A stretch of DNA of 64,000 nucleotides from Anticarsia gemmatalis (Eukaryota > Arthropoda > Insecta > Lepidoptera > Erebidae): the NCBI RefSeq assembly GCF_050436995.1, contig NC_134754.1:7495001-7559000 (forward strand), given 5' to 3'. Under the pieces are notes generated by a model. The model made no database searches. It was not told where the DNA came from and was given only the letters and a program-made list of their open reading frames with translations. This document shows positions 26,121 to 40,500 of this stretch, piece by piece (within the stretch, counting starts at the first letter, position 1; the number at the start of each line of letters is the position of its first letter). A program made the translations under genes and the position numbers.

Positions 26121-26250
26121 TAGTGTCGCCGGAAATTGGCCCACGGGTCGGCGCGCGCGCACGCAGGAAATGAAATCGCGTCCGACATGCCCGCTGATCT
26201 ATTGTGCGATGCGCGCACGATCGTTATTGTTCCTGTCGTTTCAACATTTT
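26121..26250. repeat. GC-rich element, copy A of a pair
   Basis: Shares AGTGTCG, CACGGG, GAAATCGC, CCGA, CCGCT and CGATCGT in the same order with the segment at 26699-26812. It is non-coding and has no terminal repeats. Confidence 0.6.
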
Positions 26251-26698
26251 ATTATGACTATTTTATAGATAACTTCAAAACGGTGATGGCCTAGAAATTA
26301 CTTTGATACCAAATAATGCCAAATTTTGTAATCACATTTTTTGTAATGTACCTACGTAGAATCCCGCAACTTTTCCTTAAGGGTAGGCAGAGATCAAATA
26401 AATTTAGCAATAATATGGCGTAGGTATTTGATGTGTTAGTTTTTCAAAGTAGTTAATTCTAAAATGATTTAAAATCAGTTGTATAAAACTATGACATCTA
26501 ACAACCCCGTAATCATAGCAATAATTTATTTACCGGTTAATTATAGCTTGTTAGGCAGCGGGCATAATAATAAATTAATGATAATCACTGAATACCCCTT
26601 TATTGTTATAAAACATTAATATTTATTACTATTTATATTCTATAATCAGTGTAGGGAGCAAAAACTGAAATTATAAGACGATTTACCAATAAACAGAA

Positions 26699-26812
26699 GT
26701 GTCGGTTCGGTCACGGGGCTGCGCCCGCGCCGGATTTGAAATCGCAACCGAACAATTAGGCCGCTCTGTGAGGCGTTACGAACGATCGTCTCCGTTCTTG
26801 TTCAATTTTAGG
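26699..26812. repeat. GC-rich element, copy B of a pair
   Basis: Diverged copy of 26121-26250 in the same orientation, about 580 bases downstream. Ordered shared blocks are AGTGTCG, TCACGGGG, GAAATCGC, CCGAACA, CCGCT and CGATCGT. Confidence 0.6.
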
Positions 26813-29079
26813 TTTAATTACTTACAGATTGAGCAATGTTCTTTATAACTACGTGTATTTAATGTTATTCTTCAGGCTTGGATAGAAGGAGGTTTATATT
26901 GCACTCTACGAACCGTGACCTGACGTAGAGAAACGAGATATATCATCGTCGCCAGTTACCTAGTCGACTGAATTACCCACTGGTATTACGGATTCTATAA
27001 ATAAATTCAAGTACTGTGTTTTTTTTATTGCGTTGACATTGTGCAACAATTAAAATATTGCCTATTTCAGTTTAAATTCTCTAGGGTAAACCCTAAAACT
27101 GTCAATTAACAAAGAAAGTTAAGCTTTTCCTGTATTAATTCAAAAGTACTGAAGTAATAGAGACGATCCCACTCGCACTCAAAAAATACTATCTACTCGT
27201 AATTCGCACTTGCCCCTGTTAGCTACTACAGCAAATATACTGTGTTTTTCTTTACACATAGTCCTGCGGGATAACTAGTATGAATAATGTACATTTAACT
27301 CGCAGTTGAAATCCGCAAATAGTCGTTACATGTAAAACAGTCACAAGAGTAAATACAGAACGGACTTTAGTATGGCTTTTAAGCATCACAGAAACATTTT
27401 AGTGTCAAAATTCACCAGAACTCTCGTTGCAAAGTTGACATCCACAATTTTAATATTATTCCAAACTGTCCCACATTTTGTTTGCAACCTTTCTGAAATG
27501 CGAGGAGTTACAAAAGGCCAACTTATAGGTCATCGTCCAACGTCCCACGCGTCTTCAAAATGCTTCTAGGAAAATTGTTGCCGCTTTATCAGTAGATCTT
27601 CATTGATGCGAATTATGAAAGCACGGTATTCAATTGAAAATGTAGATGTTTTGTGTACCCACTACTTAATCCCATTTCGTATATGAGTAATAGAAATAAT
27701 TGGGTTACGTACACAATAGTTACATAGAACTCGAGCTCTTCTTTGAAAGCCTAAATATAGGAAAGCACGAACGTCAATATCCATAATTGCTTAGCCGTGT
27801 ACTAAAATGTGGAAAAATGTAGCCAGCTCTATAGAGGTTAGGTACCGACAGCATGCGAGGGAAACGCAAGCGCTTGTGAACACGCGAACCGCGCCCCGGT
27901 GTTCCATTCCAGCCGACATTTTATAGGGGAAATAGCTAATGTTTTCTGCTATTGACATAACGTTCTTGTTTGCTCATAAAAGTACCCGCAGTGCGAGTGA
28001 AGCGTTTCCTTACCTCGTTATCAATTTAAAGACACGTGACACGAGGAAATTGTAAATTTGAGGATAAAAGGCATCAACAAATTGTCGATATTTGCGTACT
28101 TTGACATCTTTGAGATTACTAGCTTAATTAATTATTTGATTGATAAATTAATTGTTAAGATAACAATGGGATTAGAATTTTACCGAAGTTGGTTTCGTAG
28201 TATTAAGTTACTTTAATTGTAGTCTAATACCAACGTTAAAGTGCAAAACACGACGCTTATGATGAAATAAATGAGAGTTACGGTGAATAATTAATAATTT
28301 ATCGCAACAGTAATGTCGACTATTAAGTTTCAAGGCGCTTACCTTGGAAGGCAGCAGTGCGTTATTATTAGGCGCAATGATATTGGTAATTACCACTATA
28401 CAATCATTGTTTAATTAATATCAGTAACTACTGACGGATGACGTATATTGTCATGGTAATAGCTCACCGTGGGGATTACTATGTGCCTGAGAGTTAAAAA
28501 CATTTTTTTTTTCTAAAGTAGGTACTTAGTATGCGAAATATTCAAACTGATTAAACAATCAATTATAAGAAACGTAATACCTCAATGTTACATTCCCTTA
28601 CCTACAAGGTTCATTAAGATAAAGATTAGACATTAAAATGTATTATGGAACGTACAAACGATATTCTGACATGAAATCCGAAATACACGTCGTCGGTAAA
28701 ATTTGAGGATTTATATTAAAATCCCTAGATTTAATAGTAAATGTATGCAAAGCTGAAATGTTATAAATTGTATGTTCATTTTTAACTGAACAATAAATAG
28801 GTTGAAAAATCGAAGGATTAACAGCTAAACTGTATATGAACTGCCATAAATACTTGAAGTTTCGACCTACTACCGTAGCAGTAACATTTTTCGCGAACAT
28901 TTCATCGATGCAATAAAAACTCAAAACAATTTTCATGGCCTCTTCGCGTTTTTTATGGCGAAGTTCCACACATGACTAATTCAAGCTGTTTTATTTTTTA
29001 AACCCTTTGAGTTGATAGCTTTTTCTTTAGGAAAACGACTTTTGAACTGGCACACGGTATATCAACACGATACGATACC

Positions 29080-29174
29080 ACTTCAGGTCACGTGATACCA
29101 CGCGGCTGCTATAAATTTATATGTTTAGGGATAGAGCAGGGGTACACTCGTATAATCTGTGATAAAGTGCATAG
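29080..29174 (+). promoter_or_regulatory. Possible TATA promoter with E-box
   Basis: TCACGTGA (palindromic E-box) at about 29088 is followed by TATAAATTT at about 29111. About 60 bases further on, CATAG/GTAAGC at about 29174 resembles a splice donor. Together they could mark a short untranslated first exon. No coding exon was linked to it. Confidence 0.2.
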
Positions 29175-32100
29175 GTAAGCTTGCTACATATTTTATACAA
29201 GGTTTAACCCGCAGTTTAGAGGGCGAGCGGCGGATCCGTTTGGTACCGTCGCACCTAAAGAACGTTATTTGATGTTTTATGACTACTTCATGGAATCACT
29301 TAGACTGTATAAGTGAAATTTAATAGATTATCAACCTAGAGCAATACAATAACTAATCTTTTTAAGGAAATCTAAAGGAAAATCGTCACATGAAATACCT
29401 GTGTATACAACACAACACCTCATTATTTTACCCTCATCGGAATATCGTCTAGTATCTCCTTGAGAGGTCATGGAGAAAGATGAAAAGTGTTCCGTGTTCC
29501 TACTCAAGACATCGACCCCAATTCTATCCTGTAAATCTATTCAACCGATATTCGATAATACTTAACAAACAGCCAAACCTCTATCAATCCGTTCATAGTC
29601 AGAACAAAATGTTACACACATTCGCTCCTCTATCCTCCACTTAAAAAACAATTCTATTCCAACAGAACCGGCATAGTTCGCTAGCTTTTATTGCCAAACA
29701 TTTGCTAGTATCACGGAGGCGGTTTCACGGAAAAACGTAATTTGAATTTACTCATGTTGTCTTACCACACCTTTGTTTGGTTTCCCGTCGCTACCCCAAA
29801 TTTTCACTCCATCAAGGAAATGACCTGGTGAATACGCATTATGTATGAACACAATACTCAACGTTTAGACGGCTTAATAGTAGTGTCGCAACAGTTGTTT
29901 GGACGTATTTTTGATGGGACTTTAATAACACTTTGAGTTTAAACGCTTAATAGAAAAGTAGAGCAAACGTGCATGCTCAATTATAAAGAGAAACTAAAAA
30001 GTACGCAAAGAATAGAAAAAAACTCAGACCAAAACCTCAAACCAAAATATCTTTATTATCTTTGTGTAGAACATTAGCTTTGATTTAAATAAGTAGTTCT
30101 ATTTTCTTTGAAGCTTGATTTCTTCAAAATTGCCTGTTACAAAGGATAATATTGACATTGAAGAATACAATGGAAAAATTATTTGTATCGTCATATCAAT
30201 ATTTAGTTATTTGTACGCAACAGGCAATACACTAAACTTATATCATGTAAAAGAGGCTTCATAGACTAGAGTAGACAGAGGCTTACTGCTTATAAACAAT
30301 GTTAAAAAAACTGTATCAACTTGAAGTTAATTCAGAAAAATACCTTCTATACAATCCCTAACGGATCTTATTTGAAGAATTTATAAATTCACGGGTCTGG
30401 GAACAAATTACATACTGTAGTAGTGTTCTAAATGCAAACTTCAGATTGTGATTTTATATTCCTCATGAGTTTGTATTAAAAATAAATGTATAAAGCTTAG
30501 TCCATCGATTTACTAGCAATCCATTTGATGAATTACGTTACTGACTGCTGGTTATAGCTGTCCGTATTACAGACGAGCTAATACTATGAGAGTAATGGAT
30601 TCACTTATCAACGAAATGGAAGGTGACGACACGTAAACGGCAGTCACTCGGCCAGGACATGGCGATTAGGTAATCTGCTTGTATGCGGACCAAATACCTA
30701 ATTCTGAGAAACAGTCCATCGATTACTATGATTTGATTGCAATGTACGAGAAAGGTTCTCTATTTATTAGTCGGGAATATATCCCATTAAGCAATTGCTT
30801 TGCATTTTGAAAAGATCTTGAATATAGAGCAAAATAGTATTCAGATAATTACTCAGTTTCGCCTTTTTTAAATAGGCTAGTTACGGTATCGGGTCTCGAA
30901 AGGTTAAACTGAAATAAGTAACTAAAACTTATTTTCTTCGCCTTCATATTAATCAAGTATTAATAGCTAACATTACGTCGAAACACGATTAAATACCGAA
31001 GGAAAATTGTACAGTGAAACCGCTTGGCATAATCAGCACTAGAAGAAATATTCACGTCACATACTTCAATAATGAAATTGAACCGATTAAGTATTTGTAC
31101 ACAGTAATAATAGGTTCTGGAGCGTTCTTTGCACACTTTTCGTCATTCCATAGAAGTGTAGAAGTTTTTGTAATACCACTGAAACCCGTTAGCTTGTACG
31201 TGGTGATTCGTGATACATTATGTATGCACATACATAACACAAATATGTATGAACTACATATTGCTTGCTTTGGTTTTTATCGCGTGCGTGGTAAGATGCA
31301 TATTATCATAATCATTGTAAGCAAATTGTACATAAAAAAATACAAAAAACAACTCACCAAATGATTGCTCCTCCTGAAAGAGGTAGTCCGTAGATAGTTC
31401 TATGGTCAGTTCTGTTTCACTTCTCCGTATAATTAATATGTATTTAAAATCGCCAAAATATTATAAAATGCTCTTAAAATGCAATATTCGTAAATTTAGG
31501 TAAATATAAGGGATATTTTAGTCTACAGGCACAGTTATGATATGTATTTGTTTTGATAAGGTTTTATATACTAAGTCATCGAGTGTTCTTCACTACTGTT
31601 GGTTCAATGCATAGAATTGTTATATTGCATGACGCTCAAACATGTTGGGTCCATGTCTCATAGCCGGGTAAACACAGCGCAGTATCTTCACAATTTTCTG
31701 AAACGTGTCAGTCTATAGTTCACTTTGCTCAACATTCTCGTAGAACACAGTCCGCCACAGGTATTATTATCACTTATTTCATATTTATTCGTCCGGGCTA
31801 TGGCGACTTTGCTGTTTAGATTGGTTACGTTAGAAAACCGCGTAAAAGCAAGCACTGGAACTGAAAGTCTACAAGAAACGGTAAGAGTAAATAAAAAGAA
31901 GAACCTCGGTGATAATACAGACACACTAGGTAGTAGTTTGATCGCTGTGTATTTAATATTTTTGCTCTGTTTTTAGGGTGTATTGCTTCGCAGTGATTTT
32001 CTAAGCGTGCCACAGAATGTCAGAGTTGTCAGATGGTATGCACATGCGCAGTTAGCACCCCTTTTGACAACTTGTTCCGTGACGTCGATAAAACAGTGCC

Positions 32101-32436
32101 TCGGAGGGTGAAACGAGTCCAGTTGATAAGAAAGCCATTCCAGTGCTTTCCCTCAATCTCGGGAAGTTTCCACAAATGTTTGAGACATAAAGACGCTGCT
32201 GCAATTATACAGTAGAAACTAGAGTTAGAAAACATGTCTACTAATAACATGTATGAAAAACTAGAAAACCATAATTTGTTAATGAGAGCGACTAATACTG
32301 CAAAACTAAATTTTATGTCAACAAGCAAATCGCATTCCTTTTTAGTAATAAATCTGGGTTTACTTCTTAATTCAAAACAAAAACAGTAAAACTGCTTACA
32401 CCATGCAATGAGTGAAGGCTACCCTTAGATTTATTT

Positions 32437-32672
32437 GTCCTATTTACGGAGCCTTGTAATACTTACTAACGCGGTGTATAAATAACTCCATCTGGATTTC
32501 CTTCTTTATTATTGCCGACGAAAGTATTTTCATACATTGAGTTTGCGAATTCAGCTGCAGTAATCCTTATTTATCACAAAACACAACTGAACTGAACATA
32601 AATAAATGGCAACGTCTGTAAAGAAATTAATTATAAACTTTATTATAGTCCTATTTACGGAGCCTTGTAATA
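32437..32672. repeat. 25-bp exact direct repeat flanking 186 bp
   Basis: The 25 bases at 32437-32461 recur exactly at 32648-32672 (core TATTTACGGAGCCTTGTAAT). The DNA between has an AT-rich right end, so a small retroposed insert with a long target duplication is possible. Confidence 0.6.
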
Positions 32673-35600
32673 ACAACGTATAATATACCAACATTAAAGC
32701 AAGGATTAAAAAAAACATTACCGTTTTTATTCATAGTGTAATTGTAAAGAAAGCTGAGTAACGTTCATGATTATGATCAAAACGAACGGTGGTCGAGCTG
32801 ACCACTACTTTTGCTTTATTACTTGCTATTTCTGTATGTATGGCGTGACAATATATACCAGTTCTTTCTTTTTTGAACCATTCCTTTGTTAAGGAAAAAC
32901 GAAATTATAAAAAATAACACTGCGCGTGGTCAGAACTAGGCACGACCCCTCGTTGCGTGTGAAAATCATCAAGATATATATTTTTTATTATTTATTTATT
33001 ACCTTCGTTTCAGATTATAGTACTTTGGCAGTCTCCACTTTTTTCCTAATCACGAGAAGTAATTATTAAATTTATAATAGTTAGGAAAAAGCAAACAATA
33101 ATTAAATAACTCATAAGTCACAACATTTTTAATACCTCCTCGCTTCATAATTTCTTTTATATTTTTACACAAAATAAATGATTAGTAACTACATATTACA
33201 GTTATACCTCAATACCATAAGGTAAATTCTGGCTGCAACTATACACACAGCATTCAAATACCTCAGGGGATAAGCACTCTCCTGACTGATTCTCAACTCC
33301 AGACACCTTATTGTGATACAAGTCCTAAAATGACTATCTAGATTAACAAAACACAAACTATTTATACATCAGCCATAATCATTGCGATTTTATATTCTAA
33401 CTACCCTAGAATAGTAGCATGATAAAACGAAATATGCCCAATAAAGTTTCCCCTTGATATTCTAAGAATACTTTACTGGAGGCATAACACCAAAAGCCTA
33501 CAGGACAATAAAAACGCGACAGGCAAGGTTGAACGGTTGCCGTGACATTTTGAAGACACTGCTCAGCTTATATTATACGTATAAATAAACGATTAATGCG
33601 CCCTAGTTTGTCTCATGGGACATAATATTATATTGTACCTTACAGCACTATGTATATTAATGGCTGCATGAATATTTTGTTGATAGTTCATACTGAAAAG
33701 CTAAGAGACATGTGCGTGAGTGACTGCATGATTGATGGGACCATGTCTAAGTACGTCTAATACCTGGATTGAAGTTAAAAGCTAAGCTTGTTAGAGGTTT
33801 TGGAGTGTAACAAAGACTATAGTATTGACTGTATTGAGTGAATAGTTCATTTCCAGGGGTTGTCAGTATGGATATTATTCAGTAGGCTGATTGCTGATAT
33901 AGAAAATTGGGAACGATGTGTTGTAAAAATGTTAAGATAGACATTTTCCTATTTCTATGGGTTCTCAAAAATGTAAGCTATTATTTTGTAGGAGATCTTT
34001 GTTAAGCTAACACCTTGATTATTACTGACGAGATATTTTACTCTCAAAACTTTTTTACCGATTTCGGATACTATCCCAATCTTTTAAAATAGTTGTCAAA
34101 CTGCTTATTATGTATACGATTCTTAAGTAGTTATAGTTGATGTGATTATAGTCTATTCTAACTGTTTTTTTTGTTCAATAACTAGCAAAATAGAGACCTT
34201 AATAGGGCTTCTAAAGAGCAGCACGTATAGTTCAATAGGAGCAACCCAACACGCAACAGAACAATAACATTAGGGTATTTATTGTACTACGCACGGTAGT
34301 CGCAATGCATTGTTTCAATGGACGCAATAAACTGTCTTCAAATTAATGGTTTATTGTTCTTTGTAAGCGACCAATGGATCGGAACTTACTGTGCTTTGTT
34401 ACTGTACAGTTATGATAATGATCCACGTAACTTTATACTGTCTATATGAATTATGTTAGACGATTAATATTGAATCTATATTATGTTCCGACAGAATGGT
34501 AGTGTGCGTGACTCTATCGCGTGTGTGTTTGAGTACATCGCAGTTCTGTTTAACATTGAAGACGAACAACAGTAGCGGTATCGAAACGAAGGTACCGCAA
34601 GAAGATAAATGATACTAATTACACCAACATCAGATATAAAACAAAGCAATCGTTTCAAGTAACACACTTTATAAATCCCTTTTCGGTTACTCACAAAGGA
34701 AGTTATAGATTAACGACACTCAAAATATCATAGAAACTGGAAAAAAATAATAAAATTTAACGTCGACGCAACGAAGTGCTCTCAACGGAGCACGTTATTT
34801 TCATACGAAAAAACAAGGCTCTAACGTTAATATGTATAATACAGTCACGGCCCAAAGCCCCTGAACAATTTACATTTTATATAAATATTGAAGAATAACC
34901 ACGTTGGTAATGTTCAAGATAAAATGGATACCGACGACCTCAGTCCATTTGGCTGGAAATTCGGTGTGTTCCCATTTAGTACTGACGAAATTGTGCCGGT
35001 CTTTGTAATTATAACATATTTTTGTTATGTTGGGTAATGAAAGCATCAAATTAATATTCATTAGTATTATGAAGGGCAGGCTTGCTTTATTGGAGTAGTC
35101 GCAAGAGATATAATATACATTTATAAGATCCTGTGGCTGACTGCTTAGTTTAAGCAGTGTTTATCTAAGTACCTCTGCTTTATCTCGATTTCATGCATTC
35201 TATTCGATTCGTTTTTTTGTTTAGCTCCTTGAATTTTTCTGTAATTAATGTAAGAATTAAGTACTTAAAAAGTTTAGCTTGACTTCGTATTAAATAGGTT
35301 TTGTAAGAAATAGGTGCTTAGTAAAATTAACATGAACATGGAGTTTACTTTGCAGTTTTAAATGCGGGTTAAAAACAAACTGTACATCTCCGGTGCTGCC
35401 CAAGCGATTTTATAATCAGATAAAATCAGACTATGCCTGTTAACTGTGCAAGTCCCGTAATAATCCATACCGAGGATACCGTTTCAAGCTTTCGAAAAAC
35501 AAACAAATAAAAAAACTCATTCAAATTATTTTGGTAGAGAAATACACACAAAACGTAAAAATATACTTAGCAAATAAAGAAATAACATTGGACAACTCAC

Positions 35601-37379
35601 ACACGGTCATTTGATTCCAAACTAAGTAGAGCTTGTACTATGGTAACGGAAGTGTGGTACTTACTTAGTCAAAATCATTAACAGGTCTTACAATAAACGC
35701 TTCTAAGATAAGAATAGCCATCCATTAATTTAACAGAAAATAAAAAGACGCACTATTTGCAGCCATTCAATATTTTACATATTATTATGTATTTGCATGT
35801 GTATTTAAATGTCAAGTCGGACATCCTAACTGGGAAGAGACCTCACCTGTCTATCCGCGGTTTAGTGCGACATTATTATTGCAAGCCAGGAGACGGTACG
35901 TGGACACCGGATCGCAGCTGCCGACTAAAAAGGTTCATATTATATTTACTTAATTCACCTACCAGTATGATCGACCGATGTCACTAGTTTTGTAACTTTA
36001 TCAAGATATCGAAAAGGGTTTTCAACTTATCTTTGATATTGATTTCAGCTTTTTCGTGATAATGCGTTTGAGTACTTTACCCTAATTTTAATGCTTTGTG
36101 TCAACGAACTTGGTGCGTACTTACATTTTTCTAAAATCGTAATAGAATTATGAAATATTCATATAAATAGTCGTATAATAATAGAATACTCGTAAATACT
36201 AGTCGCAGTCATTCATTATCAGATTTGTATGACGACTCTCTGATTGATTTAATACCAATCTGCATTATCCATTGTTTATTGTAAATTGCAGCATCCTTGA
36301 GACTGTGAGGCCGCTAAAAGGAGCAATTAGAAATCTGACTCAAACGATTGCGTGCTACCGAAACAATTAGTATAGCAAAGATCTCGGCTGCTAGGCCAGG
36401 AGTCAATTAGCAAGATTATCGTTCATTCGTAAAACTTGCATCAACTCGCTCATGAATTTGTAATACAATGAGCGCAGTTTTATAATACTTTGCTTACTCA
36501 ACGAAATCCGCTGAACATTTGCCTCCCTTTGCAGAATCGGGGGAAACGTGTTGACTAAATAATTACCTCTATCGAAGCACGAAAAGTCACAATTTTTTGG
36601 TAATTCTCCCAATTCTGTATTAAGTGAGCCTGAAGTGACGCAAACAAAGTAAGTAGGTACATGATTAGAGGTAAAAAAATAAGAACCACTTTGACAAGTT
36701 CAATGATGCCTGAAATTTAGGAAAGCCAATGTGATTTTCTTTTTCAGTGTCGAAGTAAAACATAGATAAAGCATACGTAGGTAACCTGTAATATTAAAAC
36801 ACAAAATAATATAGATCTACACTTTTAACTCGCTAGAGTTAATTACTTAAGTGGATTAAATTGAGGCGAGCTCCTGCACTAAAGTATGTACGTTAGTACC
36901 TCCGTTTGTTCGACTGAAATCCACCTGTACACTAACTACTCTGTTGCATTACAGACCATGCCCTAAATAGGGAATAATAACGCTATACTTACTCGCTTAT
37001 TATGTTACTGACCATTTCATGAAATAGGCAGAGATCCGTGTGCAAATTGTAGAGTACATTGGCAGCTTTTCAACAGAGTATATATTTTATACCTGATACT
37101 TTATCCATGCCATCATTTGAATATTATTATCAAACAGTGTAAAATATATAAGAATGTAGCAAATATACTACTTGGAATTTTGAAGAAAATGGTAAGTTAA
37201 ACAGAAGCGATTAGAACAATTAGCAATGAGCTAATTATTCAAACTACCTTTATCATATAATTTAATCTAATTATATACCCTCATGTTTACGTTCATATAA
37301 ATATACCCTCGACATTTCTTGTTCAAGGAAAAAATGCTTGGTTGGAGTTAACCGTACACTGAGTCAATGAAACTCCAAG

Positions 37380-37570
37380 TGTTCGTGGCATGCGCTCGCG
37401 CAACCCAATCCGCGCATCCAAGATGGCCGGCATAGAGCACAGCGCACACGCCGTGTCCGTTACGCTTGACCGCTGAAGCGCGAACAGTTTTTTTCTACAT
37501 AAACATTGTTCGCAGTAGAGAAATCGACGGGCGTGACTGCGGCCATTGTTGTACGCTGACTAAATGCAGA
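37380..37570. promoter_or_regulatory. GC-rich island with AAGATGGCCG
   Basis: A CpG-rich segment in AT-rich DNA. It contains CCAAGATGGCCGGC and, on the other side, GCGGCCATTGTTG, both with the GCCAT core bound by Pho/YY1-type factors. A promoter or regulatory element is possible; no gene was found beside it. Confidence 0.3.
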
Positions 37571-40500
37571 GAATATTAGAGCGTGATACGGTAAAATAAC
37601 GTATAAATATACAAAACTAGATGTGAATAAAGCCCGTCTGTGTTTAGGATGAGGTGACATTTTATATGACAATGTAGAATGTGTATTGCGCGATAGAGAA
37701 CATAAATTAAAACTCGTAGGCATTGTGCCGACACGCTCTAATCCCTCAAGGGTACGTAATTACGAAGGCTGTAACATACGATTCATATTTAAGTACAAAA
37801 GTAGTCTAAATATAGACAACAACGGCTTTTACACAGCAATATGAGCGTAGAATACATTTTTTCGCAGAATTCACTGAACCTCGTCTCTCAAACATCCTAA
37901 ATGCTTTACAAGTTGGGAATTACGCCGCCACTGACGATTCTCATAAATATAGTTTTAATCCATAACACGCGTAGGGTTAACGAACTTTTTGACCCCACTT
38001 TGCAAAAAGAAGACACCTGCCTGGGGGTTGTCAAGGTGTATCAGAAATTCCAGGTTGTATTCCAGTTGCAGTTCAATTCCAATACCGAACGGTCAAGAAA
38101 TTTAAACAGAAAAAAAATATTCTTATAAAAAAGAAAAGTTAGAAATTGAACAGTAGGTAGTATTGGTAGGTAATTTATATTAAATTAAAGTTAAATAATT
38201 ATTTTTCGTGTTGAGATTTATTTTAAAAACAAAGTACCCGTACTCATTTGTATCAAGAACTCCCAAAAACTAAGCAAGTAGAATAAATGTTGAATTATGT
38301 TTAATAAAGAGAAGCCAGTGGGCGTCTCTCAAGTTTGGGTAAGCCTCCTGTGACCCCCTCGGAGCTGCGTGGGTGCCTGTTGTGACTATTGACTATCTTT
38401 ATTTTTACATTATTTGTTTAAAATAGTCTGCTAAAATTCCTATTTTAAGAATTTTATCGAAACAATCCTTTTTTAGAGAGATATTTGTATCAGGTAAACT
38501 TTTCATATATGTATAAAATTATTTAATACTGGCTTTTATAATTTACCATGATTAACATGTATTGCGAGAGAGTGTATCTTAACTTTTTGGGGTGTACTTA
38601 TGGAGATAACACCCTGTAACCTAACAAGCTTACCTAGAACAAAAATGAAGATGAGCATAATAATATGTATTATACTAAACGAAGGATTGTTTCGGAAAAA
38701 CGATGGTGAGTTAACAGTTGTACCTATATAAGTATATATCCAGTCCATTTTTACCCACTGTTGAGTACTGGCATCTCCCTCAGTAAGTCACTTTTTACAA
38801 ACCTGCGCTTGTCTAATCCGCAGCCCTTCACATTTTGATGTCGTCCAACCATCTAGTTATCCTACTAAAACTGCTACGAAAGTTTTTGAGAATGGATGTA
38901 CGTGTGTTTGTAACTCTTTCCCGAAAAAGCTACCAGATGGATTTTATGGAACTCGGTACAGTGATAGCTTATAACCTGAAATAACATTGGGATTTTTGTC
39001 ACGGGGACGTAATCGTGGGCAGAAGCTACGAATATCATAAACATATAAAAGTGGTATAGCCTAAACTCGATGTAAATATCATACATCTTTCCGACGTTGT
39101 GTTTTGAAACCCGTTTGTTTATCGCTTCCGGTTGATTATCCTTTGTTCGAGCCTGTTCAGGCGCATCTATTCAAATTACTCGATACCGATGCGCATACGC
39201 AATGAGCCCGCATATACCATACCTCCACTCATTATCGATTGAACACTACTAAGGTACGAACTCACGTTTGCCTCGCATTAACATGTTGTGAAGGTTCTAT
39301 TAAGTACTTTATTATTGTTATGATCATTGAAAGTTGATTCAATAGTAATGTGTTATGGTAAACTGCATAATGCAGTTTTATTGGTGTGAATAGAATTTAA
39401 AACGAAAAGTAAAGGGTAGCTAGTCATCATATTGAAAAAGATGATCGTTTATTACCTCGATTGTATATTTTTATGCCTTTTTGGTATAGTGTTTTACTTG
39501 TTACTCGTGGCTTTCACGTTGCTGGACAAGGGGGACTTAATTGAGTAAAAGCCGTTATTATTGAATTACTTCATTTGAAATTATCAGATAACAATAAAAT
39601 TGGCCTGACCATCTCCCTTTCTTTCTTTGAATATGTGTACAATTTAAACATGTGGTAGCTCTTCCATACACCACGATAATTACCTTTTTATAATTGTTAT
39701 CTGCTTAAGCATCTGAATCGTATACTGAGCACTAACGGTAAAAGCTAAACTAAAGGTAAAAACCTCGGTTTTGCTCTACTTAATAAGAATAGTTACAAAC
39801 TTTCAACAAGCCATTGTGACCGCACCTTAAACCTTTCAAATAATAGAGAGTAGCTAGTACAATATTAGGAGTTTAAACGTCAATACTTTGTGAACAATGT
39901 AAATTAGAACTAAGTAGGTACGTTAATATATTTTCTACTTAAATAGGTATATTACTGACGGATGCATGAATATATTTTCAGAGTAAATTAGTAATACATT
40001 GATGGAATTGTATTGCATTTACAATATTCCTAATTTCAAAAGACGTTTAATAAATTTGCCTCTTGTGAGTGTGAGTGTGAAGAATAAGAATTGGACGAAT
40101 GCATGAAGATTGTTTAACGTTGTTATCGGCTAAAAAAACAGGTTAGGAACATTTTAATGCCACCAATTTCTAACACAAAAGAAACATAATAGCCTACTAC
40201 TGCCAGTCAGGCTATAATTGAACATAATTCACTTTCTATTCGTCTCTAAATTATTAACAAGTACGACACAATTCTAACCAATCATTGGTATTTATCACTT
40301 ATAAATGAACGATAAGTGTAGAACGCAAGTTTGATTGGGACATGTGTTTCCATTCCCATCGACAGAGCTATTCATAGACTCCATTATCGATTCTGCCTAC
40401 ATATTCTCACTTTTGTACACCACTAATACCAGTTTATATCATGTTTTAGGTCTCATTCGCTTTTATTGTATTTTAATTCAGGTTTTTAATGAAAATGCGA

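Noticed and set aside
28643..28969. 108-codon minus frame
   Set aside because: No domain, no splice context and composition like the surrounding non-coding DNA.
31014..31364. 116-codon plus frame
   Set aside because: AT-rich with ordinary chance composition, no recognisable motif, and an antisense frame of similar quality overlaps it.
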